A DNA stretch of 64,000 nucleotides from the NCBI GenBank assembly GCA_965203615.1, contig OZ241900.1, forward strand, positions 4,278,001 to 4,342,000. Reading direction: 5' to 3'. This document shows, one piece after another, positions 1 through 10,200 of this stretch. The translations under genes were made by a program, and so were the position numbers. The notes beneath the pieces are model-generated. The model saw nothing but the letters and a program-made list of their open reading frames with translations. It was not told where the DNA came from and ran no database searches. The DNA is from VXNE01 sp965203615. GTDB taxonomy: Bacteria > Pseudomonadota > Gammaproteobacteria > Pseudomonadales > Azotimanducaceae. Position 1 is the first letter of the stretch, and every line of letters begins with the position of its first letter.

Positions 1-576
1 AACATAGAAGGTGTCGCGCCCGGCGACGACTTCGCGGCCATGGAACAGGCGCTGAGGCGGCGCTATAGGCGCAGTGCCGGACGAAGAAACACGAAGGGAA
101 GCGTTGCGCGAGAGCAGGGCGAAGCGGTGTTTCCCGATGTGCTCATCATCGACGGCGGTATCGGCCAACTTAACCGCGCCGTCGAGGTGATGAAGGAACT
201 GCAGATCGAGGACGCGCGTCTGCTTGCCATCGCCAAGGGCCGATCGCGCAAGCCCGGTCTCGAGCGCGTGCTGGCGGCGGGGGAGGGAGACCTGGCGCTG
301 CCGCCGAGCGGCGGCGCGTTTCATTTGCTGCGCCACATCCGCGACGAGGCGCATCGTTTCGCAATCACGGGGCATCGCGGCCGCCGGCAGAAACGCCAGC
401 GCCGATCCGAACTGGATGGCATTCCGGGCGTGGGAGCGAAGCGCAAGCGCGAACTTCTCGCGCATTTCGGCTCGGTCGCCTCCGTCAAGGGAGCCAGCGC
501 GGAAGAGATTGCCAAGGTGCCGGGCATCAGTCGGCGTCTCGCGGAGAATGTCTACGCCGCCCTGCACGTGGGTTAG
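1..576 (+). CDS. uvrC: UvrABC system protein C, C-terminal part (5' end outside window)
   Basis: Nuclease subunit of nucleotide excision repair, which cuts DNA on both sides of a lesion marked by UvrA and UvrB. The frame is open from base 1 (NIEGVAPGDDFAAMEQALRR), so the first in-frame ATG at 40 is not the gene start. The RNase H-like 5'-incision domain is seen at PDVLIIDGGIGQL with its first Asp, and a later conserved His lies in HLLRHIRDEAHRF. Two helix-hairpin-helix motifs close the protein (IPGVGAKRK and VPGISRRLA). About 190 of the usual ~600 residues are present. pgsA follows on the same strand after a 149-base gap, a pairing well known in gammaproteobacteria. Confidence 0.96.
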   Translation, partial: NIEGVAPGDDFAAMEQALRRRYRRSAGRRNTKGSVAREQGEAVFPDVLIIDGGIGQLNRAVEVMKELQIEDARLLAIAKGRSRKPGLERVLAAGEGDLALPPSGGAFHLLRHIRDEAHRFAITGHRGRRQKRQRRSELDGIPGVGAKRKRELLAHFGSVASVKGASAEEIAKVPGISRRLAENVYAALHVG

Positions 577-725
577 CCTGTTTCGCGCCTGACGCGGTAG
601 CACCGAACATGGGATTGGGCCGGACCGACTCCCTGCTTTCGGTCTGACGAATATCGCAACCCGAAGTGCGGATTCCCCGTGATCAACTCGCGCGTTTGAC
701 GCACCTGCCCGGTAGAATGTAGTTC

Positions 726-1301
726 ATGGACGTTAATCTGCCGAACATCGTGACGGGCGCGCGCATTGCCCTCATTCCAATCTTCGCGCTGGTCTACGTG
801 CTTGTGGACACGATGTACTGGCTGGCGGCCGTGCTATTCGCCTTGGCCGCGATGACAGACTGGCTGGACGGCTATCTTGCCCGGCGCCTGAACCAGACGA
901 CACCATTTGGTGCGTTCCTGGACCCGGTGGCGGACAAACTCATCGTCGTCACCGCGCTCGTATTGCTGATCGGCAGCCATGCCAACCTCTGGCTCACGAT
1001 TCCGGGCGTCATCATCATAGGCAGGGAGATCGTGGTGTCGGCCCTGCGCGAATGGATGTCGGAAGTGAACCGCCGCGGGTTCGTTGCCGTTTCCTGGATC
1101 GGCAGGCTCAAGACCGCGCTGCAGATGTTCTCGATCATCGTCCTGCTCGCCAATCCGCCGGCGTTGGAACGCCCCTGGGTCATAGTCGGCTACGTTTTGC
1201 TATACGCCGCCGCGCTGATGACGCTCTGGTCGATGGTGGCCTACCTGCGTGCGGCGTGGCCGACCCTGCTCGACGGCTTGAAACACGACGCAACGACCTG
1301 A
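726..1301 (+). CDS. pgsA: CDP-diacylglycerol--glycerol-3-phosphate 3-phosphatidyltransferase
   Basis: Makes phosphatidylglycerol phosphate from CDP-diacylglycerol and glycerol-3-phosphate in the inner membrane, the committed step to phosphatidylglycerol and cardiolipin. The 191-residue protein has the full CDP-alcohol phosphotransferase signature D-x2-D-G-x2-A-R-x8-G-x3-D-x3-D, starting at TDWLDGYLARR and ending at FGAFLDPVADK, plus several hydrophobic segments. The length is normal for PgsA. It lies between uvrC and tRNA-Cys, the ancestral gammaproteobacterial order. Confidence 0.96.
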   Translation: MDVNLPNIVTGARIALIPIFALVYVLVDTMYWLAAVLFALAAMTDWLDGYLARRLNQTTPFGAFLDPVADKLIVVTALVLLIGSHANLWLTIPGVIIIGREIVVSALREWMSEVNRRGFVAVSWIGRLKTALQMFSIIVLLANPPALERPWVIVGYVLLYAAALMTLWSMVAYLRAAWPTLLDGLKHDATT

Positions 1302-1349
1302 CCGCGACGACTAGGCTGCGTGGTAGTATCGCCGCCCGCGACGCCCCAC

Positions 1350-1423
1350 GGCTGGATGGCAGAGTGGTTATGCAGCGGACTGCAAATCCGTCTACGTCGG
1401 TTCGATTCCGTCTCCAGCCTCCA
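1350..1423 (+). tRNA. tRNA-Cys (GCA)
   Basis: A complete cloverleaf is visible: acceptor arm GGCTGGA pairs with TCCAGCC, discriminator T, encoded CCA at 1421-1423, anticodon stem GCGGA/TCCGT and loop CTGCAAA with anticodon GCA at 1382-1384. The T arm is CGTCGGTTCGATTCCG. The 3' end (1404-1423) is repeated exactly at 11473-11492, so the gene is the insertion site of the island that follows. The tRNA stays intact because the repeat restores its 3' end. Confidence 0.97.
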
Positions 1424-1430
1424 AACCCCT
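1404..1430 (+). repeat. attL: left attachment site in the tRNA-Cys 3' end
   Basis: The last 20 bases of tRNA-Cys are identical to 11473-11492. A further seven bases match at five positions (aacccct against ggcccct). Tyrosine integrases of the P4/phage type commonly use tRNA 3' ends in this way, and a truncated integrase begins 111 bases downstream. The stretch 1430-1500 is clearly A+T-rich in a GC-rich setting, as expected for integrase, IHF or excisionase binding arms. Confidence 0.82.
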
Positions 1431-1540
1431 GTATTTTTCCGTTCCTATATTTCCTCAAATAGTTCCATAAGTTTTTGATCTTAATGGTAAATAGTGTCCA
1501 AGCGCTCTTGACGAGTGCTCGTGGGATTTCGTAGCCGAGC

Positions 1541-2155
1541 ATGCCGAAGCAAAGGCGGCACTACCGCGCTCTACCATACTCTGATGTGGCGGCGGCGCTG
1601 GACGCCGTTGACGCGGGGCGGGCATCTCTCACGGTGAAGTCCTGCTTGCGATTCGTGGTGCTCACCGCTTGCCGATCGGGAGAGGCGCGTGGGGCGACTT
1701 GGGATGAGATCGACCTGGACGCCGCGACCTGGACGATCCCGGCCGAGCGCACGAAGGCAGAGAAGCCGCATCGTGTGCCGCTGTCGCCCGAGGCGCTTGC
1801 GGTGCTGCGGAATGTGGGACCATTGGAGGCCGGATCGAGCCTGATCTTCCCGTCGCCGCAACGGGCGGGCAGAGCAATGAGCGACATGACGCTGACCAAG
1901 GCTTTGCGCAATGTTGGATTGGCTCACCGGGCGACCGTGCATGGATTCAGGACATCGTTCAGAACATGGGCGAGCGAGCGGACAAATGCGGAGCACGCGG
2001 TGATGGAGCTGTGCCTGTCACATACGGTCGGTAGCGCGGTCGAGCAAGCCTACGCGCGGTCGGACCTCTTCGATAAGCGGCGCTTGCTGATGGATCGGTG
2101 GGCCAAGTACCTGAGTGGCGAATCGAAAGCCAAGGTTGTTGTCCTGCATAGGTAG
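1541..2155 (+). pseudogene. P4-type tyrosine integrase, catalytic domain only
   Basis: This 204-residue product matches the catalytic half of P4-type prophage integrases. The catalytic residues are in place: Arg in TACRSGEARG, His-x-x-Arg in HGFRTSFRTW, His in CLSHTVGSA and the nucleophile Tyr in VEQAYARSDLF. Typical members are about 400 residues with N-terminal arm-binding and core-binding domains. Here the protein begins right at the linker to the catalytic domain (HYRALPYSDV), and the ~120 bases upstream are A+T-rich and non-coding. The N-terminal half is therefore missing and the enzyme is probably inactive for site-specific integration, although the catalytic fold could still be made. 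It stands next to attL as expected for the island's own integrase. Confidence 0.85.
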
Positions 2156-2192
2156 ACGGTTGGCGCGGCTTGTTGTGGGACGTAATCGTGGG

Positions 2193-2232
2193 TGAGCGGT
2201 CCGGAATATCGTTGCGGTGTCCGGAACGCTCA
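2193..2232. repeat. Inverted repeat, possible IS end remnant
   Basis: Two 13-base arms, 2193-2205 and 2220-2232, are inverted copies with one mismatch (tgagcggtccgga and tccggaacgctca). They recall the repeated tgtccgga-type blocks found at ends of IS21-family elements, but no istA or istB remains nearby. It lies in the 221-base gap between the integrase relic and the TPR-like gene and could also be an operator. Confidence 0.35.
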
Positions 2233-2376
2233 TCGCGCGCGGCTGCGGTCATCGGCGAGGGTGGCTGGACGCGGGTCGATCTGGACGAGGCTGCCGAGCT
2301 TGGACACCCGTCGCGGGATTACCCGAGCGTGCCATCGGACCGCGTTGTTCAGGTTGGCCAGAAGGGGCTGTAGCGA

Positions 2377-3729
2377 ATGACGGGACGCACCACCTACAGC
2401 GGATGGTCGGAGGTCCGGTCCGCCGCGCCAACAGCCGCGGAGGCGGCACCGGGCGAGGAGGGACCCGAAGACAGCGTGTCGAGGGTCGAGAAGCTATTGG
2501 AATACGACGACCGGGCATCGCCGGACTACGCAATGGCCCGGTTCGCTGCGGAGTCGGTCGCGGCGATGGTTTCCGGGGCGACGCCGGAAGAGCACGAGGC
2601 GCTGATGGACGCAAGGTTGGCGGAAGCCCTGCTGGTCCGGGACGCCATCGACGAACTGGCCGGGCTCGATGCGCGAGTCCGGGACGAGGTGGCCACGGCG
2701 GCAAGCGCATTCCGCGAAGCGCGCTTCAACGACGCGGACTCCGCCTTGGCGGCGGCAGAAGACCCCTGCGCGAAAGCGGCGAGTCGGGCTCGCATTAGAT
2801 CCGCGCGCGCGGAGGCGGCGCTTGTGCGGGGAGATGCTGCGGCTGCGGCGGCGCACTACGTGGCGGCGGCGGATATCCTGGCGGCGGCGGAGCACGGTCC
2901 CGAAAGCCGGGAGGAGACGATGCTGTTCCGCAGTCGCGCCGTGGGGCGCCTGATTCGCCACGCCGACATGTTCGGCGGCGACGGGGACTGGATCGGCGAT
3001 GCCATGGAACTCTGCGGCGCGAACATCCGGTGCCGCGATACGCATGTGTGGAATCAGGGGGCGCGCCAGATGGACGCGGGATCGGCGCAGCTGTCGGCCG
3101 GACGGCTGAAGCCGGCGCCCGAGGCACTCGACCTGTTCCTGGGCGCGGAGTACTCGTTTCGCATCGCGTCGTGGCATTTCGACAAGGGCGGGTTTCCGGC
3201 AGATTGGGCCGCGGCACAGAATGCCCGCGGCCTGGCGAAGGCCCATTTCTGCTTTCGGCACGAGGAGGCGATGGGCAAACTGCCACCGGAGGGAAGCTGG
3301 ACGGGAGCGGAGGACTGCTATCGGTCGGCGATGGATGTTCAGGTGGACGCCAGGCCGGTGCAGTGGGCCAGAACCCGTATCAACCTCGGTTACCTGCTGG
3401 TCTATCGCGGTCGCGCCGAAAGAGGCGACGCCGGGGAGAGGTGGCTGCGCTTAGCAGCTGAACATTGCCGCGGCGCACAGGAAGCGTTGAGGCCGGATGT
3501 CGAAACGGACGTGTGGGTAGATGCGCAGCAGATCATCGCGGAGGCATTGCTCGAGCTTGCGGAGGCGGTGCGTCCGGAAGACGCGACCAATCACCTGTTG
3601 CAGGCCATGGTGGAGTTGACAACGGCCAGGGATGTACTGGCTGGCGAGGAACTGCCGTTTGAGAAGGCCGGCGTCGACAGGTTGATGGAACGCCTGGAGC
3701 GCCAAACGGAACGGTTGGGCGGAGCATAG
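2377..3729 (+). CDS. TPR-like helical-repeat protein, island cargo
   Basis: No specific function is recognised. The 450-residue product has no signal peptide or membrane segment and is rich in Ala, Glu and Arg, as in helical repeat proteins. TPR-like units are visible around SARAEAALVRGDAAAAAAHY and around ARTRINLGYLLVYRG. The central part (residues ~260-350) shows the spacing W-A-x2-Q-N-x2-G-x-A ... W-A-R-T-x-I-N-L-G-Y that recurs in tandem TPR arrays. The extreme N-terminus is Ser/Thr/Ala-rich and probably disordered. The start ATG follows a GGGG stretch about 10 bases upstream. It sits alone with the giant surface protein between attL and attR, so it may help that protein's production or be independent cargo. 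Confidence 0.7.
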   Translation: MTGRTTYSGWSEVRSAAPTAAEAAPGEEGPEDSVSRVEKLLEYDDRASPDYAMARFAAESVAAMVSGATPEEHEALMDARLAEALLVRDAIDELAGLDARVRDEVATAASAFREARFNDADSALAAAEDPCAKAASRARIRSARAEAALVRGDAAAAAAHYVAAADILAAAEHGPESREETMLFRSRAVGRLIRHADMFGGDGDWIGDAMELCGANIRCRDTHVWNQGARQMDAGSAQLSAGRLKPAPEALDLFLGAEYSFRIASWHFDKGGFPADWAAAQNARGLAKAHFCFRHEEAMGKLPPEGSWTGAEDCYRSAMDVQVDARPVQWARTRINLGYLLVYRGRAERGDAGERWLRLAAEHCRGAQEALRPDVETDVWVDAQQIIAEALLELAEAVRPEDATNHLLQAMVELTTARDVLAGEELPFEKAGVDRLMERLERQTERLGGA

Positions 3730-3821
3730 AGGCCAATTTGGTCGGCGGCTGTCCGCGTCGAGGGCGGCCCGTCACTACCGGTCGTTGTCCCAGGAAGTCG
3801 CAACTGCCTCGACGGGCAGTG

Positions 3822-3837
3822 CCGCACTTCGGTGCGG
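3822..3837 (+). terminator. UUCG-tetraloop hairpin after the TPR-like gene
   Basis: A perfect 6-bp stem (CCGCAC/GTGCGG) closes a TTCG loop 92 bases after the stop of the TPR-like gene. No T-run follows, so it could be an RNA-stabilising hairpin rather than an intrinsic terminator. The rest of 3730-4209 holds no gene I can support; 4070-4135 is relatively A+T-rich and may carry the promoter of the giant gene. Confidence 0.35.
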
Positions 3838-4209
3838 GCTCCGGATGTCCTGACGGACACCGGGTCGCCCATCACAACTAAACTTTTCTGGTCCGTCCTG
3901 GCCGCGATTGCGGCCGGGACGCGACCGACGCGGCCAAGTCGTGCCGATCTTCGAACCTTGCTACGCAATGCGCGACCCGAACTGGAGGCTGCTGCAACCG
4001 CGCAGGCGAACCGGCGCCGGCTCGCACGCAACGCGGCGCGACCGGCCCTGGCATCTTTGTGCCCAGAATTTCTCCCTAAATTCGCTAAAAATGACTCGAT
4101 CGTAGCGCAAATTTCGCGCATGAATTCGTATGCTTGGAGCCGACGACGTCGGCAGCACAGAAGAATGAGAACACCGCCCCGCGCCCCCCGGGAACGAAAT
4201 GCCCGACCG

Positions 4210-7200
4210 ATGCGAGCATGGCCGCTCCGCCGCCGGCAGGCCGGCGGCCGGCGCAATGCGGCGCGAGCCGCGGTGCGGCTGTTCCATCATTCGATGCTCG
4301 TCGCGGTCATGTTCGCGACATCCGCGCCGGTCCGCGCGGCCGACGTTGATCGCGCGGGAGAGACGGGCCCGGACGCGCGCCCGGCGACCTCGGCGAACCC
4401 GTCTCCCGTCGCGCCCTTGATATCCATTTCCGGCGGGTCGGTCACGGAAGGCGGCAAGCTCGAGTACGTCGTCGCCCTGAGCGCGGCGAGCGACAGCGAG
4501 GTGACGGTCAGCTATACGGTCGAGACGAAACAAAGCACTGCGGCAGTGAACCGTGACTACACCTACCTGCCCGGTTCGATCACCTTCGAGCCCGGGGACA
4601 GGAAGAAGACCATTCAGGTCCAGACGTATGACGATCGGGAGTCCGAATTCGAAGAGTATGTGACCGTCTCATTGAGCGAACCGACGGGTGCCGGATTCTG
4701 GGTAGGAAGAAATGCCAATAGTTACAGGTTCTGTGCGGGTGACTGGGGAACTTGCGTACCCGAGGCCTGCTGCGTTTGCGGATGGATACTGGACAACGAG
4801 CCGCCCGCGGTCAGCGTTTCCGACGCGAGCGGTCTCGAGTCGGCGGGCAGCCTGAGCTTTCGGCTCAATCTGAACAAGGGGCCCGGGAGCGCCGCGTCGG
4901 TGAAATTCTCGACGAAGGACGGGACGGCGAAATCGGGCGAGGACTACACGGCCGCGAGCAAGACGGTCGAGTTCGGCGCCGGGGAGACGAGCAAGACCGT
5001 CGTGGTCCCGATCGCCTTGGACGACAACGCCGAAGGGAATGAGACGTTCACGGTGCACCTGTCGGAGGCGATGGGCCTGATCATTTATGACGGGGAGGGA
5101 ACGGGAACGATCATGGACGACGATCCGCCTGCGGTCCGCGTTTCCGACGCGAGCGGTCTCGAGTCGGCGGGCAGCCTGAGCTTTCGGCTCGACCTGAGCA
5201 GGAGCCATGTGAGCGCCGTGTCGGTGAAATTCTCGACGAAGGACGGAACGGCGAAGTCGGGCGAGGACTACACGGCCACCAGCGAGACGGTCGAGTTCGC
5301 CGCCGGGGAAACGAGCAAGACCGTCGCGGTGCCGCTCGTCTCCGACGACGAGGCCGAGCCGGACAAGACGTTCACCGTGCACCTGTCGGAGGCGGCGGGC
5401 CTGGCCGTTCTCGACGGGGAGGGGACGGGGACGATCGTGGACGACGACGCCCTGCCGACCGTCTCGATTTTGGACGCGCGGGCCCGCGAGTCGGCCGGCA
5501 AGCTGGAGTTCGCCCTCGCGCTCAACAAGTCGGTCCAGGGCGCGGTATCGGTGGATTTTTCGACCTCTGACGGAACGGCCGTCGCGGGCGAGGACTACAC
5601 GGGCACGACCGAGACGGTGGAGTTCGGCGCCGGGCAAACGAGGCGCACCGTCGCGGTGCCGGTCGCCGACGACGACATCGTCGAAATGGACGAGACATTG
5701 AAGGCGAGCCTGTCGAATCCGACGGGCGCGACCATTCTCGACGGCGAGGCGACGGGGACGATCGAGAGCGACGATTTGCCGCTGCTGACCGTGCGGGGTT
5801 CGTCGGCGCCCGAGGGCGAAATGCTCGAATACGCCCTGACCCTCGATGCGCCTATTTCGCAAAGCGTGAGCGTCTCCTGCCGGTCGCGGTACAACCCGTT
5901 TCCGGCTCTGCAGAACCCGCGCGCGTACCGGCTTGCCAGGGCCGGCGAGGATTACGTTGAGCACAACGGGGAAGTCATCGTTTTCGCCCCCGGGGAGACG
6001 CGGAAGACGTTCGGGGTCCGGACGCTCGACGACCAGACCGACGAGCCCGAGGAGGCCGTGATCGGCGACTGCTGGAACGCGAAGAACGCCGTGTTCGCGA
6101 CCCTGCCCGGCAGCGCGGCCTGCCCGTGGAGGACGTGCGGCGCGCGCGGCTGCGCCGATTGTTCGACGATCACGGACAACGACCCGGACGCGGAGATCAG
6201 CCTGTCCGACATCTCGGTGTCGGAGTCGGCCGGTGTGGCGACCGTCTCTGGCAAGCTGAGCGTGAGATCGGAGCGCCTTATCCTGGTGAACTGGGGAACC
6301 CGGTCGGGAACGGCGGAAGTCGGCAAGGACTTCGAGCGGAGGGGCTCCCACAAGAGCTTCAGCCCCTGGTGGAATGATGGATTGCACGGGGTCTCCTTCC
6401 AGGTGCCGATCATCGACGACGACCTGGTGGAGCCGGACGAGACGTTCACCGTCTGGGTGACCGGCCGCGACGGGGTGTCGATCGCCGACGGCGAGGCGAC
6501 GGTGACCATCGTGGACAACGACGAGGCGCCGAAGGCGATCGTCCTGGCGGCGTCCCCGAAGCGCGTCTCGGAGGGCGGCGGGGCGACCGAGATCGAGGTG
6601 ACGGCGACGCTCGACGGGGGAACGCGGTCGGAGGCGACGGAGGTGACGGTGAGCGTGTCGGGCGGCGGCGACCCGGGCGCGGTGGACTTCGCGGCGGTGG
6701 AGGACTTCGCGATCACCATCGCGGCGGGCGAGAGCGGCGGGACCGGGAGTTTCACGCTGACGCCGGAGGACGACAACGTGGACGAGACCGACGAGACGCT
6801 CGCCGTGGACGGCAGCTCCGACCTCGACGTGACGGGAGACGCGGTCGTGCTGGAGGACGACGACGAGGGCCCGTCGAGGATCGTGCTGTCGGCGGAGCCC
6901 CGGACGGTTTCGGAGGGCGCGGGGGAGACGTTCGTGGAGGTGACGGCGAGGCTGGACGGAGCCGCCCGGACGACGGCGACGGAGGTGACGGTGTCGGCGT
7001 CGGGCGGCGGCGACCCGGGCGCGGTGGACTTCGCGCCGGTGCCGGACTTCGAGATCGTCATCGGCGCGGGGGCGACGGTGGCCGGCGCGACATTCGCGCT
7101 GACGCCTGTGGACGACGACGTGGAGGAGACCGACGAGACGCTGTCCCTGAGCGGCGAGTCGGACCTTCCGGTGACGCCGACGTCGGTGACGATCACCGAC

Positions 7201-10200
7201 GACGACGTGGCGGCGCGCGAGATCCTGCTGTCGGCGAGTCCTCCGCTGGTGTCGGAGGGCGCCGGTCCTACGCCGGTGACGGTGACGGCGTCGCTGAGCG
7301 GCGCGGCGCGCCAGGTCGGGACAACGGTGACCGTTTCGGTGTCGGGCAGCGGCGACGCGGGCGCGGTGGATTTCGCCGCCGTCCCGGATTTCGAGATCGT
7401 GATACCCGCGAACGCTCCGAGCGGCGCGGGGGCGTTCACGCTGGCGCCGGAGGACGACGCGGCGGCGGAGGCGGACGAGCGGCTGGGGATAGCGGGCAGG
7501 TCGGACCTTCCGGTGAGGCCGACATCGGTGAGGCTGGCGGACGACGACAAGGCGTCGACGCGCATCCTGCTGTCGGCGAGGCCTTCGCGGGTGTCGGAGG
7601 GCGACGGCCCGACGCCGGTGGAGGTGACCGCGAGGCTGGACGGAAGCGCCCGGACTGCGGCGACGAACGTGACCGTTTCGGTTTCGGGAAGCGGGGACCC
7701 GGGCGCGGTGGACTTCGCCCCGGTGCCGGACTTCGAGATCGTGATACCCGCGAACGCCCCGAGCGGCACGGGGGCGTTCACGCTGGCGCCGGAGGACGAC
7801 GCTGTGGCGGAGGCGGACGAGCGGCTGGGGATAGCGGGCAGGTCCGACCTTCCGGTGACGTCGACATCGGTGACGCTGGCGGACGACGACGAGGACAACG
7901 ACAACGACGACGAGGACAACGACAACGACGATGAGCCGAGGCGCATCCTGCTGTCGGCGTCTCCGGAGCGGGTGTCGGAAGGCGACGGCCCGACCCGGGT
8001 GGAGGTGACGGCGGCGCTGGACGGCGCCCGGCGCCAGGAGGCGACAACCGTGGCGGTGTCGGTGTCGGGCAGCGGCGATCCCGGCGCGGCGGACTTCGCC
8101 CCGGTTCCGGACTTCGGGATCGTGATTGCGGCGGGCGAGCCGAGCGGGACGGCGACTTTCGCGCTGGTGCCGGAGGACGACCTGGTCGTCGAGGCGGACG
8201 AGACGCTGACGGTGTCGGGGGCGTCGGACCTGCCGGTGGCGCCGGCGACGGTGGAGCTGCTGGACGACGACGAGGCGCCGGCCCGGTGGCTGTCGATCGC
8301 GGACGCCGGGGCGGCGGAGGGCGCGGGGGAAATGGAGTTCGCGGTGACGCTGGACGGCCCGGCCGCGTCGGGCGTGGCGGTGGATTACGCGACGGCGGAC
8401 CCGGCGGGGTCGATGGGTCCGGCGGCGGAGGCGGGCGTCGACTACAAGCCGGCGACGGGCACGCTGGAGTTCGCGCCCGGGGAGGTGTCGAAGACGATCC
8501 GTGTGCCGGTGATAGACGACGCGCTGGACGAGCCGGACGAGGAGTTCGCGGTCGCGCTGTCCGCCCCGCGAGGCGCGGCGCTGGGCCGGGGATCGGCGTT
8601 CGGGACGATCCGGGACGACGACGAGACTCCGACGCTGTCGGTCGCGGACGCGTCGGGAGTCGAGGATGCCGGGGCTCTGGAGTTCGCGGCGACGCTGAGC
8701 GCGCCGAGCCTGGTCGAGGTGACGGTGGATTACGCGACGGCGGATCCGGCGGGGCCGATGGGCGCGGTCGCGGCGGCGGGCGTCGACTACAAGCCGGCGA
8801 CGGGCACGCTGGAGTTCGCGCCCGGGGAGGTGTCGAAGACGATCCGGGTGGCGATTCTCGACGACGCCCTTGACGAGCCGGACGAGGAGTTCGCGGTCGC
8901 GCTGTCCGGCCCGCGAGGCGCGGCGCTGGACCGGGGGTCGGCGTCGGGGACGATCCGGGACGACGACGAGACGCCGTCGCTGTCGGTGGCGGACGCGTCG
9001 GGCGGCGAGGATGCCGGCGAACTGGAGTTCGCGGTGGCGCTGAGCGCGCCGAGCGGCATCGGGGTGTCGGCGTCGTACGCGACGTCGGACGGCACGGCGC
9101 AGGCGGGCGTCGACTACGAGGCTGCGTCGGGCGCGCTGGAGTTCGCGCCGGGGGAGGTGTCGAAGACGATCCGGGTGGCGGTGATCGACGACGACCTGCA
9201 CGAGGCGGACGAGGAGACGTTCGGAGTTTCGCTGTCGGCGCTGGCCAACGCTTCGGCGGCGGACGTTTCGGCTACGGGCACGATCCTGGACGACGACCTC
9301 GCGCCGCCGGCCCTGTCGGGGCGCCTGCCGGCGGCGCTGCTGTGCGTGGGCGGGGCGCTCTACGAGCTGGACCTGGCGGAGTATTTCGCCGGCGAGGAGC
9401 TGCGGTTCTCGGCGGTCTCCGCGGCGCCGGAGGTGGCGTCGGCGACGCTGGACGGAAGCCGCCTGTCGATCGTGCCGGGCATCGAGGGCGAGACGTCGGT
9501 GGCGGTGTCGGCGGCGAACGGGTCGGGCTCCGCGGGCGGCGCGGTCGAGGTGCGGGTGGCGGCGGACCCGGCGGAGCTCGAGGCGCTGGAGTCGGCGCTG
9601 GCGTCGATCGGCCGGGGCATCCTGGCCGGCGTGTCCGAGTCGGTGCGCGCCCGCTTCGACCCGGCGGCGCTCCCCGGCGGCGGTCGCGACGATCCGCCGG
9701 CCGCCGGCGTCGCGCGGAACCCGCCGATGCCCGGCGTCGGGCTCCCCGGACGGGACCGGGGAGGCTGGTTCGGCGCGGAGGCCGTCGCGAACGGCTGGCC
9801 CGGCGCCGACGGCGGGCTCGCCGCCGCGGGCCTGCCCCGCCGCCGCGGCATGGAGCCGTTCTCGTTCTCGCTGGACTCGGCGGGCGCGGACGGCCCGGCG
9901 TGGTCGGTGTGGGGACGCGGCGAGGCGCAGCGCTTCGGGTCGGCGCCGGGGTCGAGCTGGCACGACGGCGCGCTGGAGTCGGCGCATGTGGGCGCGGAGT
10001 GGCGCACGGGCGCGTGGCTGGCGGGGGTGTCGGCGTCGCGGAGCGCGGCGTCGGCGGACTACCGTTTCGAGCGCTCGGTCGAGGCGTGCGGCGGCGGCTC
10101 GGGCAGCGGCGAGATCGAGGCGGACGTGTCGGGCGTGCATCCGTACGCGGGCCGGCGGGTCGGCGCGGGCTGGGTGTGGGCGACGCTGGGCCGGGGCGGG

